Shown: piece by piece, positions 17,822 to 23,973 of the stretch | Layout of the letters: every line of letters starts with the position of its first letter | Position numbering within the stretch: position 1 is the first letter of the stretch | From: a virus | Reading direction: 5' to 3' (one strand) | DNA length: 26,746 bases | IMG/VR virus record: IMGVR_UViG_3300025870_001528 | Coordinates: 1 to 26,746 of that record | The notes under the pieces: model-generated | The model's input: the letters and a program-made list of their open reading frames with translations, nothing else | Databases searched by the model: none | What the model was told of the DNA's origin: nothing | Made by a program: the position numbers and the translations under genes

Positions 17822-20800
17822 ATGAGCTCAAACACTCCAACTCCGACACCTCCAACTTCTTTAACACCGAGTTCGACACCAACTTCAACTCCGTTGCCAG
17901 CTGGTTCATTAGATTATGGTGTTATAGGTGATGATATTTCTGTTGGTAGCAACATTATGTATCGTGGTGCTGTTAAAGGTAATGATGGTTTGTTATACTT
18001 AATACCTTATGATTCTGATAATGTTACAGTAACAGATCTTTCAGATGAGTCTCAAGTTCAATACGATATTACAAGTCTTGACAACTCTACATTTAAAAAG
18101 TATGTTGGTGGTGCTATAGCACCAAATGGTAAAATTTATGCAGGTCCACATAATGCTTCAGCACCGTTGATTATTGATACTACTCAAGATCCTCCTACCT
18201 TTGCTGAAGTAACTGGTTACACTCCAGGGTATAATCTTCAATGTCGTGGTCCTGCATATTATAACAATAGAGTCTATATACCTTCTTATACCGGTGGTTC
18301 AATATGGGCAGTTGTTAATACAGATACAGATAGTAAGGAAGCAAGTATTGTTTGGGCTACTCCACCGAGGACAGATGCTATCTATACAACAAGGACATCT
18401 TATGCTACCGAAGCTGGTGGTACTGCTCTTAAGTTCTACGATGCATTATTAGGTGGTGTTGCAGGTAATAATGGTAAGATTTATGGTATGCCATATGGTG
18501 CCTCCCGTATCAATATTGTTGACACCTCTACTGGTGTTTCAACATGGGGAAGTGATTACATTACAGGTAACGCACCTATTGACAATGATTCTTTTAACTA
18601 TACAATGCTTTTAAAGAAGACATACTTTAATAAGTATGCATATGGTGCATTGGCTGGTAATGGATGTATTTATGCGCACGGTAGTAGAGCACGTTCTATT
18701 CTTAAAATAGATACTTCAGATGATTCAGCAACTGAGATTCCATATCCACAAACTATTATTGACGCAATGCTTGATGGTGGGTTAGAATCAGATGCAGATA
18801 CAGAAAATGCTGCTGCTTTCGGTTCAGTACTAGGTGGTGATGGTAAGGTATACTCTACTCCTTGGAATATTCCTTATCTTATCTGGATTGATCCTACAGA
18901 TGACTCTATCGGTTTTGAGGATATTTCAACTGTGCTTGCACTTTCTGCTTCTGGAGCATCAACTGGTTGGTATACATTAGGTACTTCAATTGGTAATGAT
19001 ATATACCTTTCACCGGGTGCTGCTGATAGAATTCTTGAAATTGAACTAGCAGGAGTATCTGCTTCACCAACACCTACCCCAACACCAAGTACTACACCTT
19101 CTTCAAGCTTTGTAGCTACACCAACACCAAGTACTACGAGATCTGCAACCCCTACTGCAAGTAACTCGAACACTCCAACACCTAGCACATCACTTTCTAA
19201 TACACCAACCCCTTCTACTACTCCGAGTTCAACACCAACTCCAACACCTACTAATACACCAACACAAACACCTAGTAATACTCCTTCAATAAGTGTTACT
19301 CCTAGTGATACACCAAGCCCATCTACATCAAACTCACCTTCAACAAGTGTTACACCAAGTGTATCAAGGTCAGTTAGTACTACACCAAGCAACACTCCAA
19401 GTGGAACACCATCACCATCTGTTACCCCCTCACCTTCTGTTACTCCTTCTAACTTGTTTACAAGGTGCATTACACTTAACTATAGAACAAAAGATGGTCC
19501 AGATAGATTTATTGTAACATATAAAGGAGCAGTTGTAATTGATACTGGTTTTGTTGGTCATAGTAAATTTGACTATAATGGTTCACAAAGACATGTCTTT
19601 ACAAATGCTATTGATAAAGAGAAGACTGATATAAGTGGTACTACTCTTGCAGATGATGGTTATCCTGTAGTCAGTTCAACTCTCTCAGGTAGTACTACTC
19701 ACTCTGTACCACGCTTTAATCAAGATGAGGCATTTATGACTATTCAAAGCCCAGTTAATGATAAACCAACCTGGACTTACACTCTCAACTGCCCAGTTAT
19801 TTGTAGCCCTACACCAAGTCCTACACCAAGTACTACACCATCCCCTTCTGAATCAGGTGCTCCATTTGTTACCCCTTCAGTATCGATGTCTAATAGTAAG
19901 TTGCCTACTCCTACACCAGAGCTACCTACTCCTACACAAATAACACCTACCCCACCTGTATATTCTCCTCCACCAGTATATTCTCCTCCACCAGAATCAC
20001 CACCGTGGGAAACTCCAGAAATCTTTCCATCCCCAGACCCAGTACCATCACCTGAACCGTCACCGGATCCAATACCCTCAGATGAATCACCAGAACCTGG
20101 TGAACCACCAATTTATAATTCACCGGAAATTCAGACACCTACTGCTACCCCACCAACACCAACACCTACACCGGTACCAGAACCCGGAGAGCCAACACCT
20201 ACCCCAGTGCCAATAACTCCAACCCCGGATCTTATAACAGAAACACCTATACCAGCACCACCGGTATATTCTCCTCCGTCTCCGGAACCATCTCCAGAAC
20301 CATCTCCATCTCCAGATCCAGGTACAGATGATATGTTAACTATTCTTAAGAGCAATATTAATTCATTGCTAGGTGCTTATAACCCTCTTACAGATATTGA
20401 TATATTTAGTAACTATACTTCACAAGAAAATTTAACACGTAATACAGGTAACCCATTTCATGGTATCTTTGGTAGTACCGGTATAGTTGCTTGGAATAGT
20501 AGAATAAATGAAGGAGGTGGTACACAACTCGGAGGTGTTGCAATTACCCCACAGCATATCTTATATACAAAGCATGCTAATTACCAAGCTGGTAATGAAG
20601 TGGTCTTTGTTGATCGAAGCAATAATCAATATGTAAGAGAAATTGAAGGGACTATGGATTTCCCAGGTTCTAGTAATAATGAAGGTGATTTTGGTGTTGC
20701 ACTTTTAGATTCAGCATTACCTGCAGCTATTGAACCAGTTAAGATGTTACCAGCAGATAGTTATAAATATTTTAATTCAAATTTATTTAGCCCAGCAAGT

Positions 20801-21235
20801 CCAACAGTCTTTTTACCTACTGCAAGTGATTGTCCTTTCTTACGCACTGACCAAGAAGAAAAATCATTAGCTGGTTCAGTATCAAGAATTTTCTTTAGTA
20901 GTTTTACTGATAGTGATCCTAATAATTATCACGGTGATCAGAAGCCTATTTTTGAGATGCGTACAAGTAGTACACCAGAACCATACTTATCTTGGTATGA
21001 ACTACCTGTTGGTGGTGATTCAGGTAGTCCAATGTTCTTTTTACTTAATAATGAATTGGTGTTTGTTGGATTAGTCAATTCTAACTCAACAGGATCATTC
21101 TTCGGTCAAGCTCGTAACCGTAATGCAGTTAATCGTATGATACTTGATGCAGAAAGCTCTGCAGGTTTCTATCCAACAGGACTCACTCCTACAGATACTA
21201 CCCTTATAGGTAACTTTAAAGATTATACTGAATAA
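17822..21235 (+). CDS. Modular tail-associated protein: seven-repeat beta-propeller, PTS-rich stalks, shared domain, trypsin-like serine protease
   Basis: The protein has 1137 residues. After a Thr/Pro-rich start (1-28), residues about 28-412 contain seven repeats of G-x(4-6)-G-(K/L)-(I/V/L)-Y followed by ID(T)-type strands, at residues 49, 97, 143, 212, 275, 334 and 387. This fits a seven-bladed propeller. A Pro/Thr/Ser stalk spans 414-543. Residues 549-661 match the C-terminal module of the preceding gene. A second Pro-rich stalk (662-835) contains two PVYSPPP units. Residues about 837-1137 form a chymotrypsin-type domain with candidate triad H918 (TKHAN), D956 (GDFGVALLD) and S1067 (GGDSGSP). 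No signal peptide is seen, so it is probably a virion fibre or decoration acting on the host surface, or a self-processing fibre. It ends before a strong terminator. Confidence 0.78.
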   Translation: MSSNTPTPTPPTSLTPSSTPTSTPLPAGSLDYGVIGDDISVGSNIMYRGAVKGNDGLLYLIPYDSDNVTVTDLSDESQVQYDITSLDNSTFKKYVGGAIAPNGKIYAGPHNASAPLIIDTTQDPPTFAEVTGYTPGYNLQCRGPAYYNNRVYIPSYTGGSIWAVVNTDTDSKEASIVWATPPRTDAIYTTRTSYATEAGGTALKFYDALLGGVAGNNGKIYGMPYGASRINIVDTSTGVSTWGSDYITGNAPIDNDSFNYTMLLKKTYFNKYAYGALAGNGCIYAHGSRARSILKIDTSDDSATEIPYPQTIIDAMLDGGLESDADTENAAAFGSVLGGDGKVYSTPWNIPYLIWIDPTDDSIGFEDISTVLALSASGASTGWYTLGTSIGNDIYLSPGAADRILEIELAGVSASPTPTPTPSTTPSSSFVATPTPSTTRSATPTASNSNTPTPSTSLSNTPTPSTTPSSTPTPTPTNTPTQTPSNTPSISVTPSDTPSPSTSNSPSTSVTPSVSRSVSTTPSNTPSGTPSPSVTPSPSVTPSNLFTRCITLNYRTKDGPDRFIVTYKGAVVIDTGFVGHSKFDYNGSQRHVFTNAIDKEKTDISGTTLADDGYPVVSSTLSGSTTHSVPRFNQDEAFMTIQSPVNDKPTWTYTLNCPVICSPTPSPTPSTTPSPSESGAPFVTPSVSMSNSKLPTPTPELPTPTQITPTPPVYSPPPVYSPPPESPPWETPEIFPSPDPVPSPEPSPDPIPSDESPEPGEPPIYNSPEIQTPTATPPTPTPTPVPEPGEPTPTPVPITPTPDLITETPIPAPPVYSPPSPEPSPEPSPSPDPGTDDMLTILKSNINSLLGAYNPLTDIDIFSNYTSQENLTRNTGNPFHGIFGSTGIVAWNSRINEGGGTQLGGVAITPQHILYTKHANYQAGNEVVFVDRSNNQYVREIEGTMDFPGSSNNEGDFGVALLDSALPAAIEPVKMLPADSYKYFNSNLFSPASPTVFLPTASDCPFLRTDQEEKSLAGSVSRIFFSSFTDSDPNNYHGDQKPIFEMRTSSTPEPYLSWYELPVGGDSGSPMFFLLNNELVFVGLVNSNSTGSFFGQARNRNAVNRMILDAESSAGFYPTGLTPTDTTLIGNFKDYTE
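19062..19452 (+). repeat. Pro/Thr/Ser-coding low-complexity tract 1 (stalk)
   Basis: About 130 codons are almost entirely Pro, Thr and Ser, in irregular TPTPS-, TPSTTPS- and SVTPS-type units. At DNA level, ACACC, CCAAC, AGTACTACA and similar words recur in varied order. It encodes the stalk between the propeller and the shared module of the 1137-residue protein. Such tracts can change length by slippage or recombination. Its complement is open as a long false antisense frame. Confidence 0.85.
19806..20327 (+). repeat. Pro-rich low-complexity tract 2 (stalk)
   Basis: About 174 codons are dominated by Pro with Thr, Ser and Glu, including two consecutive PVYSPPP units, a third PVYSPP near the end, and PEPSP/PTPTP runs. 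Compared with tract 1 it is richer in Pro and Glu, and therefore more rigid and acidic. It separates the shared module from the protease domain. Confidence 0.85.
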
Positions 21236-21267
21236 AAAAAAGCCTAACCAGACGGTTAGGCTTTTTT
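21234..21267. terminator. Bidirectional intrinsic terminator closing the structural module
   Basis: GCCTAACC (21242-21249) pairs with GGTTAGGC (21254-21261) around an AGAC loop. An A-tract precedes the stem and a T-tract follows it, so both strands end in a U-run. On the + strand it lies just after the protease-fibre stop codon. On the - strand it lies 26 nt beyond the stop of the outer-membrane protein gene. Confidence 0.93.
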
Positions 21268-21292
21268 ACTAGTATTGTATTGTTATGTAACT

Positions 21293-22012
21293 TTAGAAGC
21301 TCTTTGAAAAGGAGATTCCTGTAAGTGTCTCATCATCTGAACCAGCATAGATGGTACCAGCTGTATCAGATGCAACATTTACAAATGTAACAAATGGTGT
21401 AAGGGTAATTCCACCAAAGTAATTATAATCATAATCTTTACTAAAGGTTAGTTGAGTGTGAGTAAACTCTGACTCATCAAAGCTATAACCAACTGTTGCA
21501 GTTAGGTCAATATGTACTTGATTGTCAAGTACAAAGGGAAATGGATCAATAGAGCGCTTAGCTGTAAGTTCAAAGTATCCCAACCCATTACCTTCTGTGG
21601 CAAAATATTGTGTACCTGTAATATTAGTATCAAAAAGCTCTTTAGCAAATGAAACACCAATTTCACTAGTTACATCACCAGCAAGATCTGTTCCTCCAGT
21701 ATAGCGCTTATAGGCTACTCCTGCAGTAAACTCACCAACTCCTTCAAAGGAGAAGTCACGAACAAAACCAACTGATAGATTAGTGTTATTAAGCTCAGAG
21801 TTATCAGCATAAGAATAAGAAGCTTCCAATCGCGCAAAGTCAAATTCATAAGCAGTACTTACACCGGTTACTTTATCACTGTCACCAAACTTAGCACCAC
21901 GCCAGACATCTGTATCCCTATAGGTAGAGAATACTTCTAGTGGAAGTGCAGTAACATCTGCAGAGGCAAAACCAACTGCAGCCAACGTTGTTAATATAAT
22001 AGTTTTTAGCAT
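21293..22012 (-). CDS. Phage-encoded outer-membrane beta-barrel protein
   Basis: This 239-residue protein has a clear Sec signal peptide: positively charged start, hydrophobic core and AxA cleavage after A18 (GFASA|DV). The mature part is made of alternating hydrophobic/polar strands rich in Tyr, Phe, Gly and Thr, for example YEFDFARLEASYSYADN, FTAGVAYKRYTGGTDL, VHIDLTATVGYSF and YNYFGGITLTPFVTFV. It ends in Phe (GISFSKSF), the usual C-terminal signal for barrel insertion. The length suits a barrel of about 10-12 strands. I cannot place it in a porin family with certainty. Its likely destination is the host outer membrane during infection, where it might alter permeability, block receptors or act in lysis. 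All three are inference. A late-type element sits 4 nt before the start and a terminator follows the stop. Confidence 0.82.
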   Translation of the reverse strand: MLKTIILTTLAAVGFASADVTALPLEVFSTYRDTDVWRGAKFGDSDKVTGVSTAYEFDFARLEASYSYADNSELNNTNLSVGFVRDFSFEGVGEFTAGVAYKRYTGGTDLAGDVTSEIGVSFAKELFDTNITGTQYFATEGNGLGYFELTAKRSIDPFPFVLDNQVHIDLTATVGYSFDESEFTHTQLTFSKDYDYNYFGGITLTPFVTFVNVASDTAGTIYAGSDDETLTGISFSKSF

Positions 22013-22016
22013 ATCG

Positions 22017-22024
22017 TATTTATT
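22017..22024 (-). promoter_or_regulatory. Late-type promoter element AATAAATA before the outer-membrane protein gene
   Basis: Read on the - strand, AATAAATA ends four bases before ATG 22012. T4 geometry predicts a start within one base of the start codon. Confidence 0.65.
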
Positions 22025-22035
22025 ATAAAGTATTT

Positions 22036-22051
22036 TGTTGCTTATGCAACA
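22036..22051 (-). other. Short hairpin just downstream of the tRNA
   Basis: On the - strand TGTTGC and GCAACA form a 6-bp stem around ATAA, seven bases after the tRNA CCA end. There is no U-tract, so it is unlikely to be an intrinsic terminator. It might bound the tRNA 3' trailer for processing. Confidence 0.35.
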
Positions 22052-22058
22052 GTTAAAT

Positions 22059-22133
22059 TGGCTCCGAAGGTAGGGTTCGAACCTACGACCTAGTGGTTAA
22101 CAGCCACCCGCTCTACCGCTGAGCTACTTCGGA
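22059..22133 (-). tRNA. tRNA-Asn (anticodon GUU) with encoded CCA
   Basis: The - strand folds into a full cloverleaf. The acceptor stem is TCCGAAG/CTTCGGA (7 bp), followed by discriminator G and an encoded CCA (22059-22061). The D-arm has AGCTCAGCGGTAGAGC. The anticodon stem GGTGG/CCACT closes the loop CTGTTAA with anticodon GTT at 22099-22101. The T-arm reads GTAGGTTCGAACCCTAC. The anticodon reads Asn AAC/AAT codons, which are very frequent in the structural genes here. A late-type element lies 20 nt upstream of the mature 5' end, so the tRNA may be made late, with a leader of about 15 nt removed by RNase P. Confidence 0.96.
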
Positions 22134-22153
22134 ATAAAATCTTTTACTTAAAG

Positions 22154-22161
22154 TATTTATT
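22154..22161 (-). promoter_or_regulatory. Late-type element AATAAATA upstream of tRNA-Asn
   Basis: On the - strand AATAAATA precedes the tRNA 5' end by 20 nt. The predicted transcription start is near 22148. It is the only such element here that is not directly followed by a protein start. Confidence 0.5.
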
Positions 22162-22183
22162 TTTAGTTTGTATTAAATCAACC

Positions 22184-22429
22184 TTAGATATTACCTAGCT
22201 CATGCTCAACCTCAACATCTCGTAACATAGAATGAAACCTCTCTTGAATATACTTCTCAAACGCTAATGGTTTAACCCACTTAGTATCTTTATCTGATAC
22301 ATTCGCTTGAACTAGCTTTTGATCTACTGCTTGAATACCTTCAACTAAGCATGCCCATCGAGCAAAAGCTTCTTGAGTCATTTCTTCCGTAGTACCGTCT
22401 TTCTTATTAAGAGTTATGTTCTTATTCAT
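22184..22429 (-). CDS. Hypothetical 81-residue protein
   Basis: The family is not recognised. The protein is soluble and probably helical, with no signal peptide or membrane segment. Notable segments are TTEEMTQEAFARWACLVEGI, VDQKLVQANVSDKDTKW and a C-terminal helix, FEKYIQERFHSMLRDVEVEH. It is downstream of the lipoprotein gene with a 25-nt gap. A degenerate late-like TATAATTA ends 7 nt before ATG 22429. A purine string AAAGAG just before the start is the nearest thing to a Shine-Dalgarno in this cluster. Confidence 0.6.
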   Translation of the reverse strand: MNKNITLNKKDGTTEEMTQEAFARWACLVEGIQAVDQKLVQANVSDKDTKWVKPLAFEKYIQERFHSMLRDVEVEHELGNI

Positions 22430-22454
22430 TACTCTTTAATTATATCGGAGTTCC

Positions 22455-22757
22455 TTACGGTGTAGTCTTACTCTTATATTTGCTAGTTCGTACACGTACA
22501 GGTTGTGATACATGTCTGTGTACTGTTGGAGGACAATATGACCTACGTGGATAAGAGATATACGATGGGTAATGCCGTGAAGCATAATAAGGCTCATAGT
22601 ATTGGCTAGTAGTATAAAGCCGAGTACGTGCAAAGTGTGTTTGTGTAGGTATATACCTTACAGTAGTTGTTGGAGTCGGGTCATAAGAATAAGATGTATA
22701 TGTACCATCACAGCTTATAAGGAACAATGCCAGACATGATAGTATAATTTTATTCAT
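22455..22757 (-). CDS. Small Tyr-rich lipoprotein
   Basis: In this 100-residue protein, residues 1-16 form a lipoprotein signal peptide (MNKIILSCLALFLISC) with lipobox L13-I14-S15-C16, so C16 should be lipidated. The +2 residue is Asp (D17), which in enterobacteria keeps lipoproteins in the inner membrane. Whether that holds in this host is unknown. The mature part is unusually rich in Tyr, Pro, Arg and Ser (YTSYSYDPTPTTTVRYIP, QYYEPYYASRHYPSY) and basic towards the C-terminus, with no recognised domain. A late-type element overlaps the stop codon of the gene before it and ends 5 nt from ATG 22757. Lysis, superinfection exclusion or envelope attachment are possible but unproven roles. An overlapping frame at 22436-22633 is rejected. 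Confidence 0.75.
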   Translation of the reverse strand: MNKIILSCLALFLISCDGTYTSYSYDPTPTTTVRYIPTQTHFARTRLYTTSQYYEPYYASRHYPSYISYPRRSYCPPTVHRHVSQPVRVRTSKYKSKTTP

Positions 22758-22762
22758 ATACG

Positions 22763-22770
22763 TATTTATT
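22763..22770 (-). promoter_or_regulatory. Late-type promoter element AATAAATA before the lipoprotein gene
   Basis: On the - strand AATAAATA ends five bases before ATG 22757, so the predicted start point is the A of the ATG. It overlaps the TAA stop (22766-22768) of the upstream gene. Confidence 0.68.
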
Positions 22771-23137
22771 CACCAGTTACCTCTTCTGGGTTAGTTTGTA
22801 GAATTGGTGTCTTCATCATTCCAAGTTCTATATTATTATTACACTTAGGACATCTGAATACATTCTCTGTATTAGCAAAGACATCTACATCAAAAGTATA
22901 TTCACCACATACACAAGTGGTAGAAACTCTACTCAACGATAATACACCATCCATTTCTGTTTCAAACTCTGCATATAGAGCTTCTTTATTAGTAACGTTA
23001 AGGTTATTAAGAAACCAAAACACAACAAACTGTACTGCTGTTGCAAGAGCAAACCCTTGCCAGAAATTTAACCATGCACCTAAACCATAAGCAAACAAAG
23101 CAGATACAACTGCGGTAATTAATAGTGATCTAACCAT
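22766..23137 (-). CDS. Membrane-anchored zinc-ribbon protein
   Basis: This 123-residue protein has two hydrophobic helices at the N-terminus, about residues 4-23 (LLITAVVSALFAYGLGAWL) and 25-43 (WQGFALATAVQFVVFWFL). Together they form a helical hairpin that would leave both ends on the same side of the membrane. The cytosolic part carries a four-Cys zinc ribbon: C75-x-C77 (TCVCGEYTF) and C96-x2-C99 (RCPKCNN). No family is recognised. It may tether a nucleic-acid- or protein-binding ribbon to the inner membrane. It lacks the late-type element. Instead a sigma70-like promoter with an internal palindrome lies just upstream, so it could be expressed at a different time from its neighbours. Confidence 0.7.
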   Translation of the reverse strand: MVRSLLITAVVSALFAYGLGAWLNFWQGFALATAVQFVVFWFLNNLNVTNKEALYAEFETEMDGVLSLSRVSTTCVCGEYTFDVDVFANTENVFRCPKCNNNIELGMMKTPILQTNPEEVTGE

Positions 23138-23146
23138 ATACTAGTA

Positions 23147-23174
23147 AGTATAACCTATCTTATAAGATAGTCAA
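23147..23174 (-). promoter_or_regulatory. Sigma70-like promoter with a perfect palindrome in its spacer
   Basis: On the - strand TTGACT (23169-23174) and TATACT (23147-23152) are separated by 16 bases. The spacer holds CTATCTTATAAGATAG (23155-23170), a perfect 16-bp palindrome overlapping the end of the -35. This is the arrangement of a repressor operator. The predicted start near 23140 leaves a leader of about 3 nt before ATG 23137. Confidence 0.55.
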
Positions 23175-23177
23175 CTG

Positions 23178-23504
23178 TTATAGAGATATTTTATTAAGCT
23201 CTTCTGGTAGTTCAAGAATCAGATTATTAATTTGGTCAATTTTATCTTGTAGTTGACTTACATGCTTACTGTCAACAGTTTCGTTCTGTTTAACATTCTC
23301 TAGCATACGCTGAAGATCAGCAAGTGATACAAAGGTATTCCCAAGAACCTGTATAATACCTTCTAATTCATGAGGTAAAATAGAATCTGCTTTTTGGAAT
23401 TGTTCTTGATCTTTATACATACGTTCTTGACCACCAAGATCCATTTGTTGATTGATAGGATCTTTCGCAGTTCCTACATAATACGGATTACTTGCAACAT
23501 TCAT
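23178..23504 (-). CDS. Hypothetical helical protein, possibly virion-associated
   Basis: The family of this 108-residue protein is not recognised. The N-terminal 35 residues are polar and Gln/Asp-rich with YYVGTAKDPINQQMDLGG. The rest is strongly helical: PHELEGIIQVLGNTFVSLAD, then LQRMLENVKQNETVDSK and a likely coiled coil VSQLQDKIDQINNLILELPE. No signal peptide or membrane segment is seen. It is transcribed from the left half of the palindromic double promoter (element at 23512-23519, 7 nt before ATG 23504), so it is probably a late gene made together with the divergent gene at 23539. Paired late expression suggests a structural or assembly role, but that is inference. Confidence 0.65.
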   Translation of the reverse strand: MNVASNPYYVGTAKDPINQQMDLGGQERMYKDQEQFQKADSILPHELEGIIQVLGNTFVSLADLQRMLENVKQNETVDSKHVSQLQDKIDQINNLILELPEELNKISL

Positions 23505-23511
23505 GTATTAT

Positions 23512-23519
23512 TATTTAGT
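23512..23519 (-). promoter_or_regulatory. Late-type promoter element ACTAAATA, leftward half of the palindrome
   Basis: On the - strand ACTAAATA ends seven bases before ATG 23504. It is the mirror of the element at 23526-23533. Confidence 0.68.
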
Positions 23520-23525
23520 CTCGAG

Positions 23526-23533
23526 ACTAAATA
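23526..23533 (+). promoter_or_regulatory. Late-type promoter element ACTAAATA, rightward half of the palindrome
   Basis: ACTAAATA ends five bases before ATG 23539, so a T4-type start point falls exactly on the start codon. This decides the start codon of the gene. Confidence 0.7.
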
Positions 23534-23538
23534 TTGAC

Positions 23539-23973
23539 ATGAGTAAATTTGAAAAGAGATTCTTGAAGGTCCTTAATGAAGATATCAAGGATGAAGAGGC
23601 ATTTGATCTAGAGCTTGACGATGATACCTCATCAGAAGATTTTGATGTAGACATGGAAGCAGATACAGAAGTTGCTGAAGTTGATCCTGCTGTTAAAGCT
23701 GCAGAAGCAATGGGTGAAGCAAATGCTGCCATGGTTAATACACTTAAAGGTTGGATTAACTCAGGTGATGAATTTCTAAAAAAGCTTAATGATAGTAACG
23801 ATCCTAACTCTATTGCCTATGCAATTGGTAATGCTGAAGCTGACACATTATTTGATAAGATGAGTGGTGAGCAACGTCGTGTATCAAAAGTAGCTACTGA
23901 TCTTGCTGCTCTTAATGAAACTTTCCGTGGTTATCTTGCACAGTCAGAAAACCCAGCACTCAAAGGAGTTTAA
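23539..23973 (+). CDS. Hypothetical 144-residue protein with acidic N-terminal segment
   Basis: The start is ATG 23539. The frame is open further upstream through the promoter palindrome but without a better start. The N-terminus is basic (MSKFEKRFLKVLNED). It is followed by a very acidic stretch (AFDLELDDDTSSEDFDVD) to about residue 45, then an Ala-rich helical body (VKAAEAMGEANAAMVNTLKG, MSGEQRRVSKVATDLAALNE). A basic tip, acidic linker and helical body resemble scaffold- or capsid-associated small proteins, but no family is recognised. The stop codon overlaps that of the convergent primase gene. The likely terminator lies 36 bases further on, inside the primase antisense strand. Confidence 0.7.
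   Translation: MSKFEKRFLKVLNEDIKDEEAFDLELDDDTSSEDFDVDMEADTEVAEVDPAVKAAEAMGEANAAMVNTLKGWINSGDEFLKKLNDSNDPNSIAYAIGNAEADTLFDKMSGEQRRVSKVATDLAALNETFRGYLAQSENPALKGV

Larger units (their letters stand above)
23512..23533. promoter_or_regulatory. Perfect 22-bp palindrome carrying divergent late-type promoters
   Basis: The half-site TATTTAGTCTC (23512-23522) is followed directly by its reverse complement (23523-23533), with no mismatch and CTCGAG at the centre. Each half ends in an outward-facing ACTAAATA, one for the gene starting at 23504 and one for the gene starting at 23539. Confidence 0.85.

Noticed and set aside
18874-19470. A 198-codon open frame on the - strand, Gly/Val/Leu-rich
   Set aside because: It is the complement of the Pro/Thr/Ser-coding tract; the biased codons remove stops in antisense. 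It has no promoter or start signal and lies opposite a convincing gene.
19062-20327. Repeats considered as a CRISPR array
   Set aside because: The repeats are irregular, in frame and coding for Pro/Thr/Ser; there are no constant repeats with unique spacers.
20131-20355. A Gly-rich - strand frame of 74 codons
   Set aside because: It is again the antisense shadow of a Pro-rich stalk, with low complexity from codon bias only.
22436-22633. A 65-codon - strand frame overlapping the lipoprotein gene
   Set aside because: The lipoprotein frame has a signal peptide, lipobox and a correctly spaced promoter element; this frame has none.
23503-23538. Upstream extension of the 144-residue protein through the palindrome
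   Set aside because: The extension would be encoded across the divergent promoter and overlap the opposite gene start. ATG 23539 coincides with the predicted transcription start.
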